43,797 nucleotides of DNA from a virus. The stretch spans positions 1-43,797 of the IMG/VR virus record IMGVR_UViG_3300045936_000051. One strand, 5' to 3'. Positions 6,023 through 12,566 of the stretch are shown here, one piece after another (the stretch's first letter is position 1; each line of letters begins with the position of its first letter). The translations under genes and the position numbers were made by a program. The notes below the pieces were generated by a model, which was given only the letters and a program-made list of their open reading frames with translations, was not told the DNA's origin and ran no database searches.

Positions 6023-6050
6023 TACTAACGGTCTGACGAAAAGGTGAACA
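6022..6050 (-). promoter_or_regulatory. leftward promoter (TGTTCA-17-TAGTAT)
   Basis: On the minus strand TGTTCA (6045-6050) and TAGTAT (6022-6027) lie 17 bases apart, and the -10 runs into TTGTCG as at 2038-2066. The two promoters also share AATGT at the -35. This pair probably forms one regulated class, controlled by the TGTCNGACA operator. Confidence 0.6.
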
Positions 6051-6104
6051 TTGCGGGTTTCTCGTAAGATTGTCGCGGTTCCCCCAACGACCCGAAGGAC
6101 CGTA

Positions 6105-6154
6105 CTAGTGGAAAACGTCCCGCACTTCTGGAGTAACGGGACGTTTTACACTAG
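6105..6154. terminator. large near-perfect hairpin; terminator or attP candidate
   Basis: CTAGTG-g-AAAACGTCCCG (6105-6122) pairs with CGGGACGTTTT-a-CACTAG (6137-6154), broken by one mismatch, around a 14-base loop. It follows the integrase operon (ends 6171) and has A- and T-runs in the stem, as in a bidirectional terminator. A roughly 50-base inverted repeat near a serine integrase is also the size of an attP site, so both readings are kept. Confidence 0.6.
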
Positions 6155-6170
6155 CTAGCCGATTGGGGTT

Positions 6171-6323
6171 CTACGCTGCGGGCGTTTCCGGCGCCTGGGG
6201 CGCTTCCGCCGCCTGGTCGCCTTCGCCTTCCGCCTTTTCTTCGTCGCCCTCGGCTTCCGACTTTTCCGCGTCCTTCGCGTCTTCGTCGGTCGGGGGCGTC
6301 TGCCCTGGGGTCGTGTTAACCAT
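6171..6323 (-). CDS. small acidic, disordered protein, 50 aa
   Basis: The protein is made almost entirely of Glu, Asp, Ala, Lys, Gly and Pro, with no hydrophobic core, so it is probably disordered. It starts at 6323 behind a GGAAGGAAGG ribosome binding site and lies 60 bases past the integrase stop on the same strand, so it is probably co-transcribed with the integrase. Nothing in the sequence shows its role. Its position makes an integrase helper, a DNA mimic or simply a lysogen-expressed accessory protein possible; all of these are guesses. Confidence 0.6.
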   Translation of the reverse strand: MVNTTPGQTPPTDEDAKDAEKSEAEGDEEKAEGEGDQAAEAPQAPETPAA

Positions 6324-6383
6324 GTTTGCCTTCCTTCCAGCTAAGCGCCCCGACCGCCCCATGACGGTCGCGGGCGTTGAATC

Positions 6384-7904
6384 TTACGCCAGGACGCCGA
6401 CGGCGCCGACCCGCGCCGCCAGCTTTTCGTAGACGTCGGTTCGCAGGCTAACCTGGGCGACTTCGGCGTCGACGTCGATGCGGTCGACGGTCGCGCGAAT
6501 TAGGTCCCGCCAGCCTTCGACCGTGACGGCGCTTAGGTCCCGCAGTTCCGCCGTCAGCGCCAGAACGTCGTCAAGGTCGGCCATCGGGCGAACGTCGACC
6601 AGATCGGCCAGTTCGGTTTCGACGGTCCGTAGCTGGGCGGCATAACGGGCGTCCTGCGCCCTGAACAGGTCGACGTCGATGGCGCCGCGCATGACCAGAT
6701 CGGCGCCGTTCAGCCGCGCGCCTTCCAGCTTTTGCTTCGACGCTTCCAGCGACTTTTTGCGGACCTGCGCGGCGTCCAGCGCGTCGTCGCCCATCGCTTC
6801 CAGTTCGCGCAGGGCGGCTTCGCGGTTGTCGCCGACGAAGATGCGCAGGACCTTCGCGACGGTCGCCTTAACCTGATCGTCCAGCTTGAAAACCGCGACG
6901 TAGTTCTGGTCGCAGGTCCCGCGCAGGTTGCGCTGGGGGCAGTAGTAAAACGCGCCGCCGTTGCCGTTCGACTTGCCCTGGATGCGGGCGCCGCACTTGC
7001 AAAAGATCGACCCGACCAGTAGCTGGCGCTGCGCCGGACGGGGCGCCTTCGCCGTCTGGTTGCGCCCCAGAACGACCTGAACCGCGTCGAACGTAACCTG
7101 CGGGACGATGGGGTCGTGGTCGCCCTGATAAATGCCCCAGTCGGCCTTCGCTTGCAGGTTCAGATGGCGTTTGCCGTCGGCGCCGTACTGTTTCTTCCGG
7201 CGACCCCAGACCAGCTTCCCGACGTAGGACTGATTCGTCAGCATTCGGCTAAGGTTCGACTTCGACTGGCCGTTGCCCAGACCCAGGACGGCGGCTTCGC
7301 GCGCCAGTTGCGTCAGGCCGTATTTGCCGGTCGCGTACAGGTCGAACAGGCGAAGGACCTTCCAGGCCGTATCGGGGTCCTGTTCCAGACGGCGCCCGCC
7401 TTCGGGGTGCGCGACGATGCGATAGCCCAGGGGGGCGCGACCGATCCAGCGGCCAGATTCCAGACGGGCGCGCTGGTTCGGGACGACGCGGGCGCTGATC
7501 TTGCGGGTTTCTTCCGCCGCCATGCCGATCATGATCGAAACCATGAAACGGTTCGTCACGTCCTGCGTCGCCGACCGCAGCTTGACGCCGTAGACGTCGA
7601 AGTCGCGCATCAGGCTAAAGAATTCCAGTTCGTCGCGGCTGATACGGTCCAGCGCCCAGACGACGACCGTGTCGACCTGACGGGCGGCGACCATCGCCTT
7701 AAGCCGCAGGTATTCGGGGTTGTCATTGTCGCGCCCCGACTTCGCTTCGTCGCGAAGGACCGCCGTGATCTTCCCGCCGTTGCGGTCGGCGTAGGCGGCG
7801 GACTCGCGTTCCTGGGTATCAAGCGAGACGTGATCTTTACCGACCTGCCCCCAGCTTGAAACCCTCACGTAGTTGACGGTCCGCCCGAATGATTCCGTTT
7901 GCAA
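6384..7904 (-). CDS. int: large serine recombinase (integrase), 506 aa
   Basis: This is the phage integrase, which joins attP to the host attB by serine-mediated strand exchange. The N-terminal resolvase domain (about 1-145) has YVRVSS with the likely catalytic Ser16 next to Arg14, and VVWALDRISRD with Arg87 and Arg90. A recombinase domain follows (about 150-290), then a zinc ribbon with Cys302, Cys304, Cys322 and Cys331, and a coiled-coil region (about 370-450). The length fits the family. It starts with TTG at 7904 behind GGAAGGGGAT and is driven by the GGTCACA promoter at 7926-7996. The matching directionality factor is not identified. Confidence 0.95.
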   Translation of the reverse strand: MQTESFGRTVNYVRVSSWGQVGKDHVSLDTQERESAAYADRNGGKITAVLRDEAKSGRDNDNPEYLRLKAMVAARQVDTVVVWALDRISRDELEFFSLMRDFDVYGVKLRSATQDVTNRFMVSIMIGMAAEETRKISARVVPNQRARLESGRWIGRAPLGYRIVAHPEGGRRLEQDPDTAWKVLRLFDLYATGKYGLTQLAREAAVLGLGNGQSKSNLSRMLTNQSYVGKLVWGRRKKQYGADGKRHLNLQAKADWGIYQGDHDPIVPQVTFDAVQVVLGRNQTAKAPRPAQRQLLVGSIFCKCGARIQGKSNGNGGAFYYCPQRNLRGTCDQNYVAVFKLDDQVKATVAKVLRIFVGDNREAALRELEAMGDDALDAAQVRKKSLEASKQKLEGARLNGADLVMRGAIDVDLFRAQDARYAAQLRTVETELADLVDVRPMADLDDVLALTAELRDLSAVTVEGWRDLIRATVDRIDVDAEVAQVSLRTDVYEKLAARVGAVGVLA

Positions 7905-7925
7905 TGTGTATCCCCTTCCGGTTCC

Positions 7926-7996
7926 CCGCCGGTCGTCCGGCGGTTTCCGATGTCATTATCTGTGACCGGCGGACGCAGCGTCAATTATTTGTGACC
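7926..7996 (-). promoter_or_regulatory. GGTCACA promoter module, copy 2 (integrase promoter)
   Basis: Minus strand: distal GGTCACA (7990-7996), -35 TTGACG (7979-7984), 18-base spacer ending in GGTCACA (7961-7967), -10 GATAAT (7955-7960), hairpin with 7-bp arms (7926-7932 and 7937-7943), then GGAAGGGGAT and the integrase TTG. The GGTCACA words are 29 bases apart. The distal word lies inside the last codons of the gene ending at 7981. Confidence 0.8.
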
Positions 7997-8184
7997 GCGC
8001 GACGGCGGGTTTTCTTCGGCGCCGGACGGGTCCAGCCGCAGATCAGGCAGCGGGCGCCTTCGTCAACCAGGGCGCCGCCGCAGTCGGGGCAGCGCGGCGA
8101 CGTCGCCTTCGCCATTTCGCGGGACCGGCGCCGCGCGTCAATTGCCAGGGCTTTCCCCCAGCGTTCGGTCGGGTCGTTTGTCAT
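7981..8184 (-). CDS. zinc-ribbon microprotein, 67 aa
   Basis: The protein has a basic helical N-terminus (ALAIDARRRSREMAKA), a classic zinc ribbon with CPDCG and CLICGW, and a basic tail (PAPKKTRRRAV). A DNA- or RNA-binding accessory role is likely, but no specific function can be given. The ATG at 8184 has a GGAAGGGGAACCC ribosome binding site. Its 3' end encodes the distal GGTCACA half-site and reaches into the -35 region of the integrase promoter, so transcription of this gene and firing of the integrase promoter may interfere. Confidence 0.8.
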   Translation of the reverse strand: MTNDPTERWGKALAIDARRRSREMAKATSPRCPDCGGALVDEGARCLICGWTRPAPKKTRRRAVTNN

Positions 8185-8203
8185 GGGTTCCCCTTCCGTT
8201 GTT

Positions 8204-8278
8204 TGGTTGCAGCGGGCGGAATCGAACCGTCCGTCTGGGGATTAAGAGTCCCCGATCCTACCTTTAGACGACGCTGCA
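8204..8278 (-). tRNA. tRNA-Lys (anticodon CTT), CCA encoded
   Basis: The 75-base gene folds into a full cloverleaf: acceptor TGCAGCG/CGCTGCA, D stem GTCT/GGAT, anticodon stem GGGGA/TCCCC with loop CTCTTAA (anticodon CTT, reading AAG), a T-loop TTCGATT, discriminator A and an encoded CCA. The T stem has one A-C mismatch. It lies between two leftward protein genes and is probably cut from their message. Confidence 0.92.
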
Positions 8279-8282
8279 ACGT

Positions 8283-8798
8283 CTATTCCCCCGCCGCGTC
8301 TTCGACGACAACCGCCAGCGGGACCGGCGCCTGGACCTGGGCGACCCCGTGTTCGCGCTTCCCCCAGCGCCAGCCGCTGGGTCGCCTTATGTGCGCGTCG
8401 CGCCCGCGTTCGGTCCTGAACCGGTCGCCGCAGGCGCAGGCCCAGGGCTTTTCGGCCAGCTTCCGCGCGATTTCCTGGTCGCGATACTGCCGGTTCGCCA
8501 GCCGTCGCAGCGCGGCTTCGTCGGGGTCGTATTTGCGACCGCTAACCGCCGACCAATAAGCGTCATGGGCAGACTGCGTCGCGGCGCCCAGGATCGGGAA
8601 GGTCTGATAACCCGCCCAGGTAACGTCGTGAACGTCGCCCCAGGACGTGACTACGACGACGGCGTCGGCGGCGACTTCGCCTTCCTCTATCGCCCGCGCC
8701 ATGCGTCGCAGGAAGTCGACGGCCTGGGCGCGCCGGTACAGGTCCAGCTTTAGCAGACGGGCGGGCGGGTCCGGCAGTAGACGGATCGTTTCGTTCAT
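8283..8798 (-). CDS. hypothetical protein with C-terminal zinc-finger-like element, 171 aa
   Basis: Unknown family. Residues 20-60 look helical (YRRAQAVDFLRRMARAIEEGEV), followed by a beta strand (ADAVVVVTSW) and a conserved-looking TWAGYQTFPILGAA segment. Near residues 120-140 is CACGDRFRTERGRDAHIRR, a Cys-x-Cys...His arrangement that resembles a degenerate zinc finger. The start at 8798 overlaps nothing upstream except the ATGA junction (8795-8798). It belongs to the leftward operon running from 10660 down to the tRNA. Confidence 0.7.
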   Translation of the reverse strand: MNETIRLLPDPPARLLKLDLYRRAQAVDFLRRMARAIEEGEVAADAVVVVTSWGDVHDVTWAGYQTFPILGAATQSAHDAYWSAVSGRKYDPDEAALRRLANRQYRDQEIARKLAEKPWACACGDRFRTERGRDAHIRRPSGWRWGKREHGVAQVQAPVPLAVVVEDAAGE

Positions 8799-8974
8799 AG
8801 CCGCCGCGCCTTCCGGCGCCGGTTTATCGCCATCGCCCAGCCCAGCATGATCAGGCAAGCCCGACCGACCAGGCGCCGCCGCAGTGACGGCGACTGGATC
8901 AGGGCGCGCGCTTCGGCTTCGTATTGATCTTCCCGCGCCAGCATTCGCAGGCGGTCGACTTCCTTAGCGTTCAT
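8795..8974 (-). CDS. short protein with one possible membrane helix, 59 aa
   Basis: This gene has ATGA overlaps on both sides (8795-8798 and 8971-8974), which supports it. The first half is charged and helical (KEVDRLRMLAREDQYEAEARAL). The second half has a hydrophobic stretch (ACLIMLGWAMAI) flanked by Arg-rich ends, which may be a short membrane helix with positive flanks. Function unknown; a minor holin-like or membrane-tethering role cannot be excluded but is not shown. Confidence 0.65.
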   Translation of the reverse strand: MNAKEVDRLRMLAREDQYEAEARALIQSPSLRRRLVGRACLIMLGWAMAINRRRKARRL

Positions 8975-9195
8975 AGCCGCCGCCGCGACTGCGCCAGATG
9001 GCGCGCGCACAGGTCCGACCCCGCGACCGGCGGCTGGGCGCATAACCAGGACCAGGCGCAACCCAGTTCGACGACGCGGCGCCGGTCCCGTTCGGCGGGC
9101 GTGACTTCGCCCAGGCCGCGCGCCGCCAGGATGTAGCCGCCAGCGGTCCAGCGCGCTTCCTGTTCCGGCGTCATGGTCCGGACGACCTTCGTCAC
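8971..9195 (-). CDS. small cysteine protein, 74 aa
   Basis: Unknown. After a helical start (TPEQEARWTAGGYILAARGL) there is GCAWSWLCAQPP and then SDLCARHLAQ, that is Cys...Cys...Cys-x2-His, which could hold one zinc ion in the manner of a short HNH-like knuckle without catalytic residues. The start at 9195 overlaps the upstream stop by ATGA. It is one of at least eight small Cys-pair proteins spread over the early and accessory regions. Confidence 0.7.
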   Translation of the reverse strand: MTKVVRTMTPEQEARWTAGGYILAARGLGEVTPAERDRRRVVELGCAWSWLCAQPPVAGSDLCARHLAQSRRRL

Positions 9196-9461
9196 GGTTC
9201 TAACTCCCCGTCGATGTCCTGTTCGACGAAAACCAGCAGGCTATGCAGGTCGTCCAGTTCTTCCGATTCGAAGACGCGTTGCAGGTCGACCCCTTCGACG
9301 TCCCCGTGTTGGCAGGGCGCGGCGATGGCGAAGATAAGCGCCTTCGGCATGGGGTCGTCGCCGCGCTCGATTGCCGCGACCAGGTCCTTAACCATGCTTA
9401 GCGCGGTTTGCATATCGAAGCCCAGCAGCGGGCGGCGCCGCCGCATATGTTCGTCAGACAT
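9192..9461 (-). CDS. hypothetical protein, 89 aa
   Basis: Unknown and acidic at the C-terminus (ESEELDD, VEQDIDGELEP). The middle has a hydrophobic helix (ALSMVKDLVAAIERG) followed by ALIFAIAAPCQHGDVEG. The ATG at 9461 (MSDEHM) is preferred; the longer open frame to 9680 is Arg-rich and reads as a shadow of the upstream gene. It overlaps that gene's end by eight bases and shares the ATGA junction at 9192-9195 with the gene downstream. Confidence 0.7.
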   Translation of the reverse strand: MSDEHMRRRRPLLGFDMQTALSMVKDLVAAIERGDDPMPKALIFAIAAPCQHGDVEGVDLQRVFESEELDDLHSLLVFVEQDIDGELEP

Positions 9462-9771
9462 TGCCGCCCCCGTCCTGGTTGCGGTCCCTGCCGCGCAGCA
9501 GATACTGGCCTTCGTTTTCGAACCAGGCGCGCGCTTCCTCTTGCGACGCGTCGAATTCGCCGTCCATAACGCGGTCCAGAATGCCGCCAGGACCATGCTT
9601 ATCTGCGGTCGGCGACGCTTCGCGGATGTCGCGGACCAGGTCCATAAGCGGCGTCGCCGACGCGGATTCGAAATCGTCATAGCGACCCTGTTCCGCCGCC
9701 GTCGCCAGCCGGTCCAGGCCGACGTCGCGCAGGGCGCGCGCCAGCTTTAGCTTCGTCGGTTCGGCGTTCAT
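9454..9771 (-). CDS. hypothetical helical protein, 105 aa
   Basis: Not recognised. It is mainly helical and charged: KLKLARALRDVGLDRLATAAEQG, then LMDLVRDIREA, then GGILDRVMDGEFDASQEEARAW. The repeated helix-turn pattern without cysteines suggests a small protein-interaction domain. The start at 9771 overlaps the stop of the J-domain gene as ATGA (9768-9771), so the two proteins are translationally coupled and may act in one pathway. Confidence 0.75.
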   Translation of the reverse strand: MNAEPTKLKLARALRDVGLDRLATAAEQGRYDDFESASATPLMDLVRDIREASPTADKHGPGGILDRVMDGEFDASQEEARAWFENEGQYLLRGRDRNQDGGGNV

Positions 9772-10316
9772 AGCGCGGTCTGCCCCTTCCGTAGTTGCTC
9801 GATTGCGTCGTTCAGTTCGGCCATCGCTTCGTTGCTGCCGCCCTGGTCGGGATGCGCCAGCCGCGCCAGGACTTTGTAGCTGGCTTCGGCCTGGTCCAGT
9901 GACGCCGTCGGCAAGATGTTCAGGACGTCGTAGGGCGACCGTTTGGGGCGCGCCGCCGGTCCCGCCGGAAGCTGGGCGTAATACTGGCGCAGGACCTGGT
10001 CGATCCCCCGTACTTCGTTCAGGCGGATCGCTTCGACGGCCTTATAGAGAACCCGCAGGTTATCGACGCTGCGCGCCTGTAGGTTGTAGGCCAGGTGAAA
10101 TTCGCGCCCCGACGACCAGCGGACCGTCAAGTCGACCGTCGCCTGTTCGGGGGTTTCAAAGAACCGTTGCGATTCGCGCAGCGGCTTCGCGCCGTCGGTC
10201 GGCGTCCCGCGAACCAGGATGTAATCCTTCGCGCCCCATAGCGCCAGTTCCTTCCGCAGGTCGGCTTCCGTGTCCGCCCAGGACTTAGACGTATTCATGC
10301 GATAGCGCTGCGGCAT
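9768..10316 (-). CDS. J-domain (DnaJ-like) protein, 182 aa
   Basis: The C-terminal part (about 128-178) is a J-domain: SPYDVLNILPTASL, helix II, then AHPDQGG with the His-Pro-Asp motif at 155-157 that contacts Hsp70, then helices III and IV. The first 110 residues form an unknown domain. Most J-proteins carry the J-domain at the N-terminus, so this C-terminal placement is as in T-antigen-unlike adaptor proteins. It probably recruits host DnaK to a phage complex, for example during replication, as it lies in the early operon near the ATPase. The start at 10316 lacks a strong ribosome binding site; 10298 is an alternative. Confidence 0.85.
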   Translation of the reverse strand: MPQRYRMNTSKSWADTEADLRKELALWGAKDYILVRGTPTDGAKPLRESQRFFETPEQATVDLTVRWSSGREFHLAYNLQARSVDNLRVLYKAVEAIRLNEVRGIDQVLRQYYAQLPAGPAARPKRSPYDVLNILPTASLDQAEASYKVLARLAHPDQGGSNEAMAELNDAIEQLRKGQTAL

Positions 10317-10318
10317 GG

Positions 10319-10660
10319 TTACGTCTCTAGGGCTGACGGACGGCGGTCGAAGTCGTCTTCCGGTTCCGTCTCAGGCCGCAGCGCGTGGTCGCCATTCGCG
10401 CCTGCGACCGTCGCAATCAGTTCGGGTGTCTGACGTGTAAACGCCGCAGGCGTTTCGAATTTTTCCAGCGCCAGGTAGCGCGGCGGCGCGGGGACACGCT
10501 CGATAACGTAGGCGTCCAGGTAATGGGCGCGGTCCAGGGCGCCCTGGCGGATTTCCGCCCAGACCAGCGGCGCCGGTTGCTGTTCGTTGACGTTGGCGAT
10601 CTGCCGCAACCAGTCGGATAGGTCGGCCAGGTTGGTCGGGATGTCGTCTCGCAGGTCCAT
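10319..10660 (-). CDS. hypothetical protein, 113 aa
   Basis: Unknown. It opens with an acidic helical region (DDIPTNLADLSDWLRQIANV), passes through PAPLVWAEIRQGALDRAHYLDAYVIERV, and ends in a disordered acidic tail (RPETEPEDDFDRRP). No cysteines or membrane segments. The ATG at 10660 follows an AGGGGGAT ribosome binding site that overlaps the end of the upstream gene. It immediately precedes the J-domain gene, two bases apart, and should be co-expressed with it. Confidence 0.75.
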   Translation of the reverse strand: MDLRDDIPTNLADLSDWLRQIANVNEQQPAPLVWAEIRQGALDRAHYLDAYVIERVPAPPRYLALEKFETPAAFTRQTPELIATVAGANGDHALRPETEPEDDFDRRPSALET

Positions 10661-10945
10661 TTAGCTATCCCCCTCGGTTTTTTCTGGGCGCCGTTGGGCG
10701 CGGATTTCGACGTAAGCCGCTACGAATGCCAGAAAACGGACGGCGCGCGGTCCCTGGGCTTCCCAGGTCCAGGTCTGGTCGGGTTTCCATAACCAGGGTT
10801 TGCCGCCGCCGAATTGCTTCGCCAGTTCCGCCGCCAGGTCCTCGGTCGCCAGTCCAGAAATGCGGACGCAGACCGCCGAATGCTTCCGGTTGATCCAGAC
10901 GTGGCCGTTTGCCAGGAACAGGTCGGCTAGCTGACGGGCGTTCAA
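10661..10945 (-). CDS. degenerate LAGLIDADG-fold protein, 94 aa
   Basis: The protein reads like one half of a LAGLIDADG homing endonuclease: LADLFLANG at residues 6-14 stands where the family has LAGLIDADG, followed by HVWIN and CVRIS strands, a helix ending in KQFGGG, WTWEA, and a final helix AVRFLAFVAAYVEIRAQR. The acidic residue that binds the metal is Asn13 here, so cleavage is unlikely and the fold may serve only for DNA binding. It is next to the TGAGGAT iteron array (10952-11125), a tempting target, but that link is inference. Confidence 0.65.
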   Translation of the reverse strand: MNARQLADLFLANGHVWINRKHSAVCVRISGLATEDLAAELAKQFGGGKPWLWKPDQTWTWEAQGPRAVRFLAFVAAYVEIRAQRRPEKTEGDS

Positions 10946-10951
10946 AATCAG

Positions 10952-11125
10952 TCCTCTTCCTCATTCGGTCCTCATTCGGTGGTTGGACCCCCACCCTAAA
11001 GGGGGGTCCACCGACTGAGGATTAAAAACGTGAGGATTAAATGAGGATCGAAATGAGGATTCATTTCCCAGACTCGCGTCAGATACGCGGACCAGGCCGA
11101 CCCCCCGATCAGGCGTGAGGATTTC
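10952..11125. repeat. TGAGGAT iteron array, candidate replication origin
   Basis: This 178-base gap holds TCCTC words at 10952, 10958 and 10969 (the last two inside perfect tandem copies of TCCTCATTCGGT), a hairpin, and TGAGGAT words at 11016, 11031, 11042, 11054 and 11116 on the plus strand. The part around 11021-11065 is AT-rich. Directly repeated sites plus an AT-rich stretch beside a helicase-like gene fit an iteron-type origin. A related array lies at 38181-38211. Confidence 0.6.
10984..11010. terminator. GC-rich hairpin inside the iteron array
   Basis: TGGACCCCC (10984-10992) pairs with GGGGGTCCA (11002-11010) around a nine-base loop. It separates the two orientations of iterons. No T-run follows on either strand, so it may be part of the origin structure or a weak terminator after the ATPase gene. 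Confidence 0.5.
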
Positions 11126-12566
11126 ACGGGTGATAGCCATTGCCGCCCCCCGTCTGCCCCTTAAGGCGCCAGATCGCCGCGCCGCGACCGCGACCGCCGC
11201 CGTCGCTGACGAAGGCGTCCCCGCGCCGCAGGGCGTTTTCGACCGTCTTTTTTTCCAGTCCCGTAGCGCCGACCAGTTCGGGAATCGTCGCGGCGCCGCC
11301 GCCGCGCAGGGCGGCGATCAGCTGCAACGTCGGCGATAGCTTCGCCTGTAGATCAGGCGTGACGTCGGTCGGGTTGATCTGTCGTATTCGGGTCCAGACG
11401 GACGGCGGTTCAGGCGTTAGGGGTAGCTCAGGGCGCCGCCGATCAACGTCGTCGGGCGAAAACGACAATTCGAACGCCAGGGGTTGGAACCTGGGGACCT
11501 GATTCGCCTTCGTACAGGAGATCACCAGGTCCCGCACGGCGTTACCTTCCAGGTCGCGGCGCGGTTCCGGCGCCGCTTGGAAGTTGACTGTCATAGCGGA
11601 TAGCGTCCGCCACAACTGAGAACCGAAGGGCGCCGCCGACGACGTCGGGGATTCCTTCGTTTCGTGGGCGATCACGATTGACGGGCGGTTAAGCATCGCC
11701 AGCGCGCTAAAGAAACTGCCCACTGGTTCCGGTTTGATCACGTCCCCGCCGCAGGCAGGGATGGCGCTGTCGATTATGTAGCCATCGGTTCCCCCCATCG
11801 CTTCGACCTTCGCGCGCAGCGAATGGACGATGTCGATAAACAGGCGCCCGCGCGGGTCGAAGCGGCGGACCGTGGTTAGCGGCGCCACTTCGCCGCCGTT
11901 CGCATAGCGGTTTATGCGCAGGTTGAATTCGTCGAACGAATCTTCATAGTCGACGTAAACCAGGCCGCGCGGCAGGTAGCGCGTCGCCAGGGCAGCGAAG
12001 TTGCGCCCCAGGCACAGGTCGAAGGCCGCGCCTATCGCCATAACGCCCTTACCAGTCTCGCCCTGCCCGTACCAAATGACGGGACGCTTCGATTCCGGCC
12101 AGATCGGTTTTATGTAGTAGCTGCGGATCAGTTGTTCCGGCGCGTCGATCCAGGTCGGTTCTTCCAGATCGCCCGTCGCCGCCAGGAATTCGTTCAGCCG
12201 ACCGGCGGCGAATTCGATCAGCTTCGGCCATGCCGTCCCGCTTTTCTTCGACGGGTCGAAGTAGTTGCGAATGCGGCGTTCCAGGGTTTCCTTCGACGAC
12301 CCCGACCGCCAGTCGCAATGCAACGGCTGGAAGGGCGCGCGCGGCATCGGGACCGTCTGGGGCAGGACCTTTTCCTGGCGCGGCGCCCAGTCGACGCTGA
12401 CGTTCGCGTGTAGCTGGTTGTAGGTCGGCTGAATGCGCGTAAACCGGAAGAACCAGATCAGGTCGGTTTCCGGTTCGACGATGCGGACCGTACAGGCGTC
12501 CGGTTCGTCGGCAATGGGGATCAGCCGCGTCAGGTCGGGAAGCTCGGAAAAATGCTGCGCTGTCAT
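11124..12566 (-). CDS. RecA/KaiC-fold ATPase, RepA-helicase-like, 480 aa
   Basis: This is the likely replicative ATPase/helicase. Walker A is GQGETGKG at 167-174, a YVDYEDS strand with an acidic residue follows at 204-210, and Walker B is DGYIID at 261-266. That order matches the AAA_25/RepA-like branch of the RecA fold. The last 60 residues form a winged helix (TLQLIAALRGG...TIPELVGATGLEKKTVENAL), usual for DNA-binding or loading. The N-terminal 150 residues are unassigned and could hold a primase-like or interaction domain. It is followed directly by the iteron array, so it may be the protein acting at that origin. Confidence 0.85.
   Translation of the reverse strand: MTAQHFSELPDLTRLIPIADEPDACTVRIVEPETDLIWFFRFTRIQPTYNQLHANVSVDWAPRQEKVLPQTVPMPRAPFQPLHCDWRSGSSKETLERRIRNYFDPSKKSGTAWPKLIEFAAGRLNEFLAATGDLEEPTWIDAPEQLIRSYYIKPIWPESKRPVIWYGQGETGKGVMAIGAAFDLCLGRNFAALATRYLPRGLVYVDYEDSFDEFNLRINRYANGGEVAPLTTVRRFDPRGRLFIDIVHSLRAKVEAMGGTDGYIIDSAIPACGGDVIKPEPVGSFFSALAMLNRPSIVIAHETKESPTSSAAPFGSQLWRTLSAMTVNFQAAPEPRRDLEGNAVRDLVISCTKANQVPRFQPLAFELSFSPDDVDRRRPELPLTPEPPSVWTRIRQINPTDVTPDLQAKLSPTLQLIAALRGGGAATIPELVGATGLEKKTVENALRRGDAFVSDGGGRGRGAAIWRLKGQTGGGNGYHP

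Noticed and set aside
7116-7859. 247-codon plus-strand frame opposite the integrase
   Set aside because: The integrase frame has full family motifs and a good start; the antisense frame has none.
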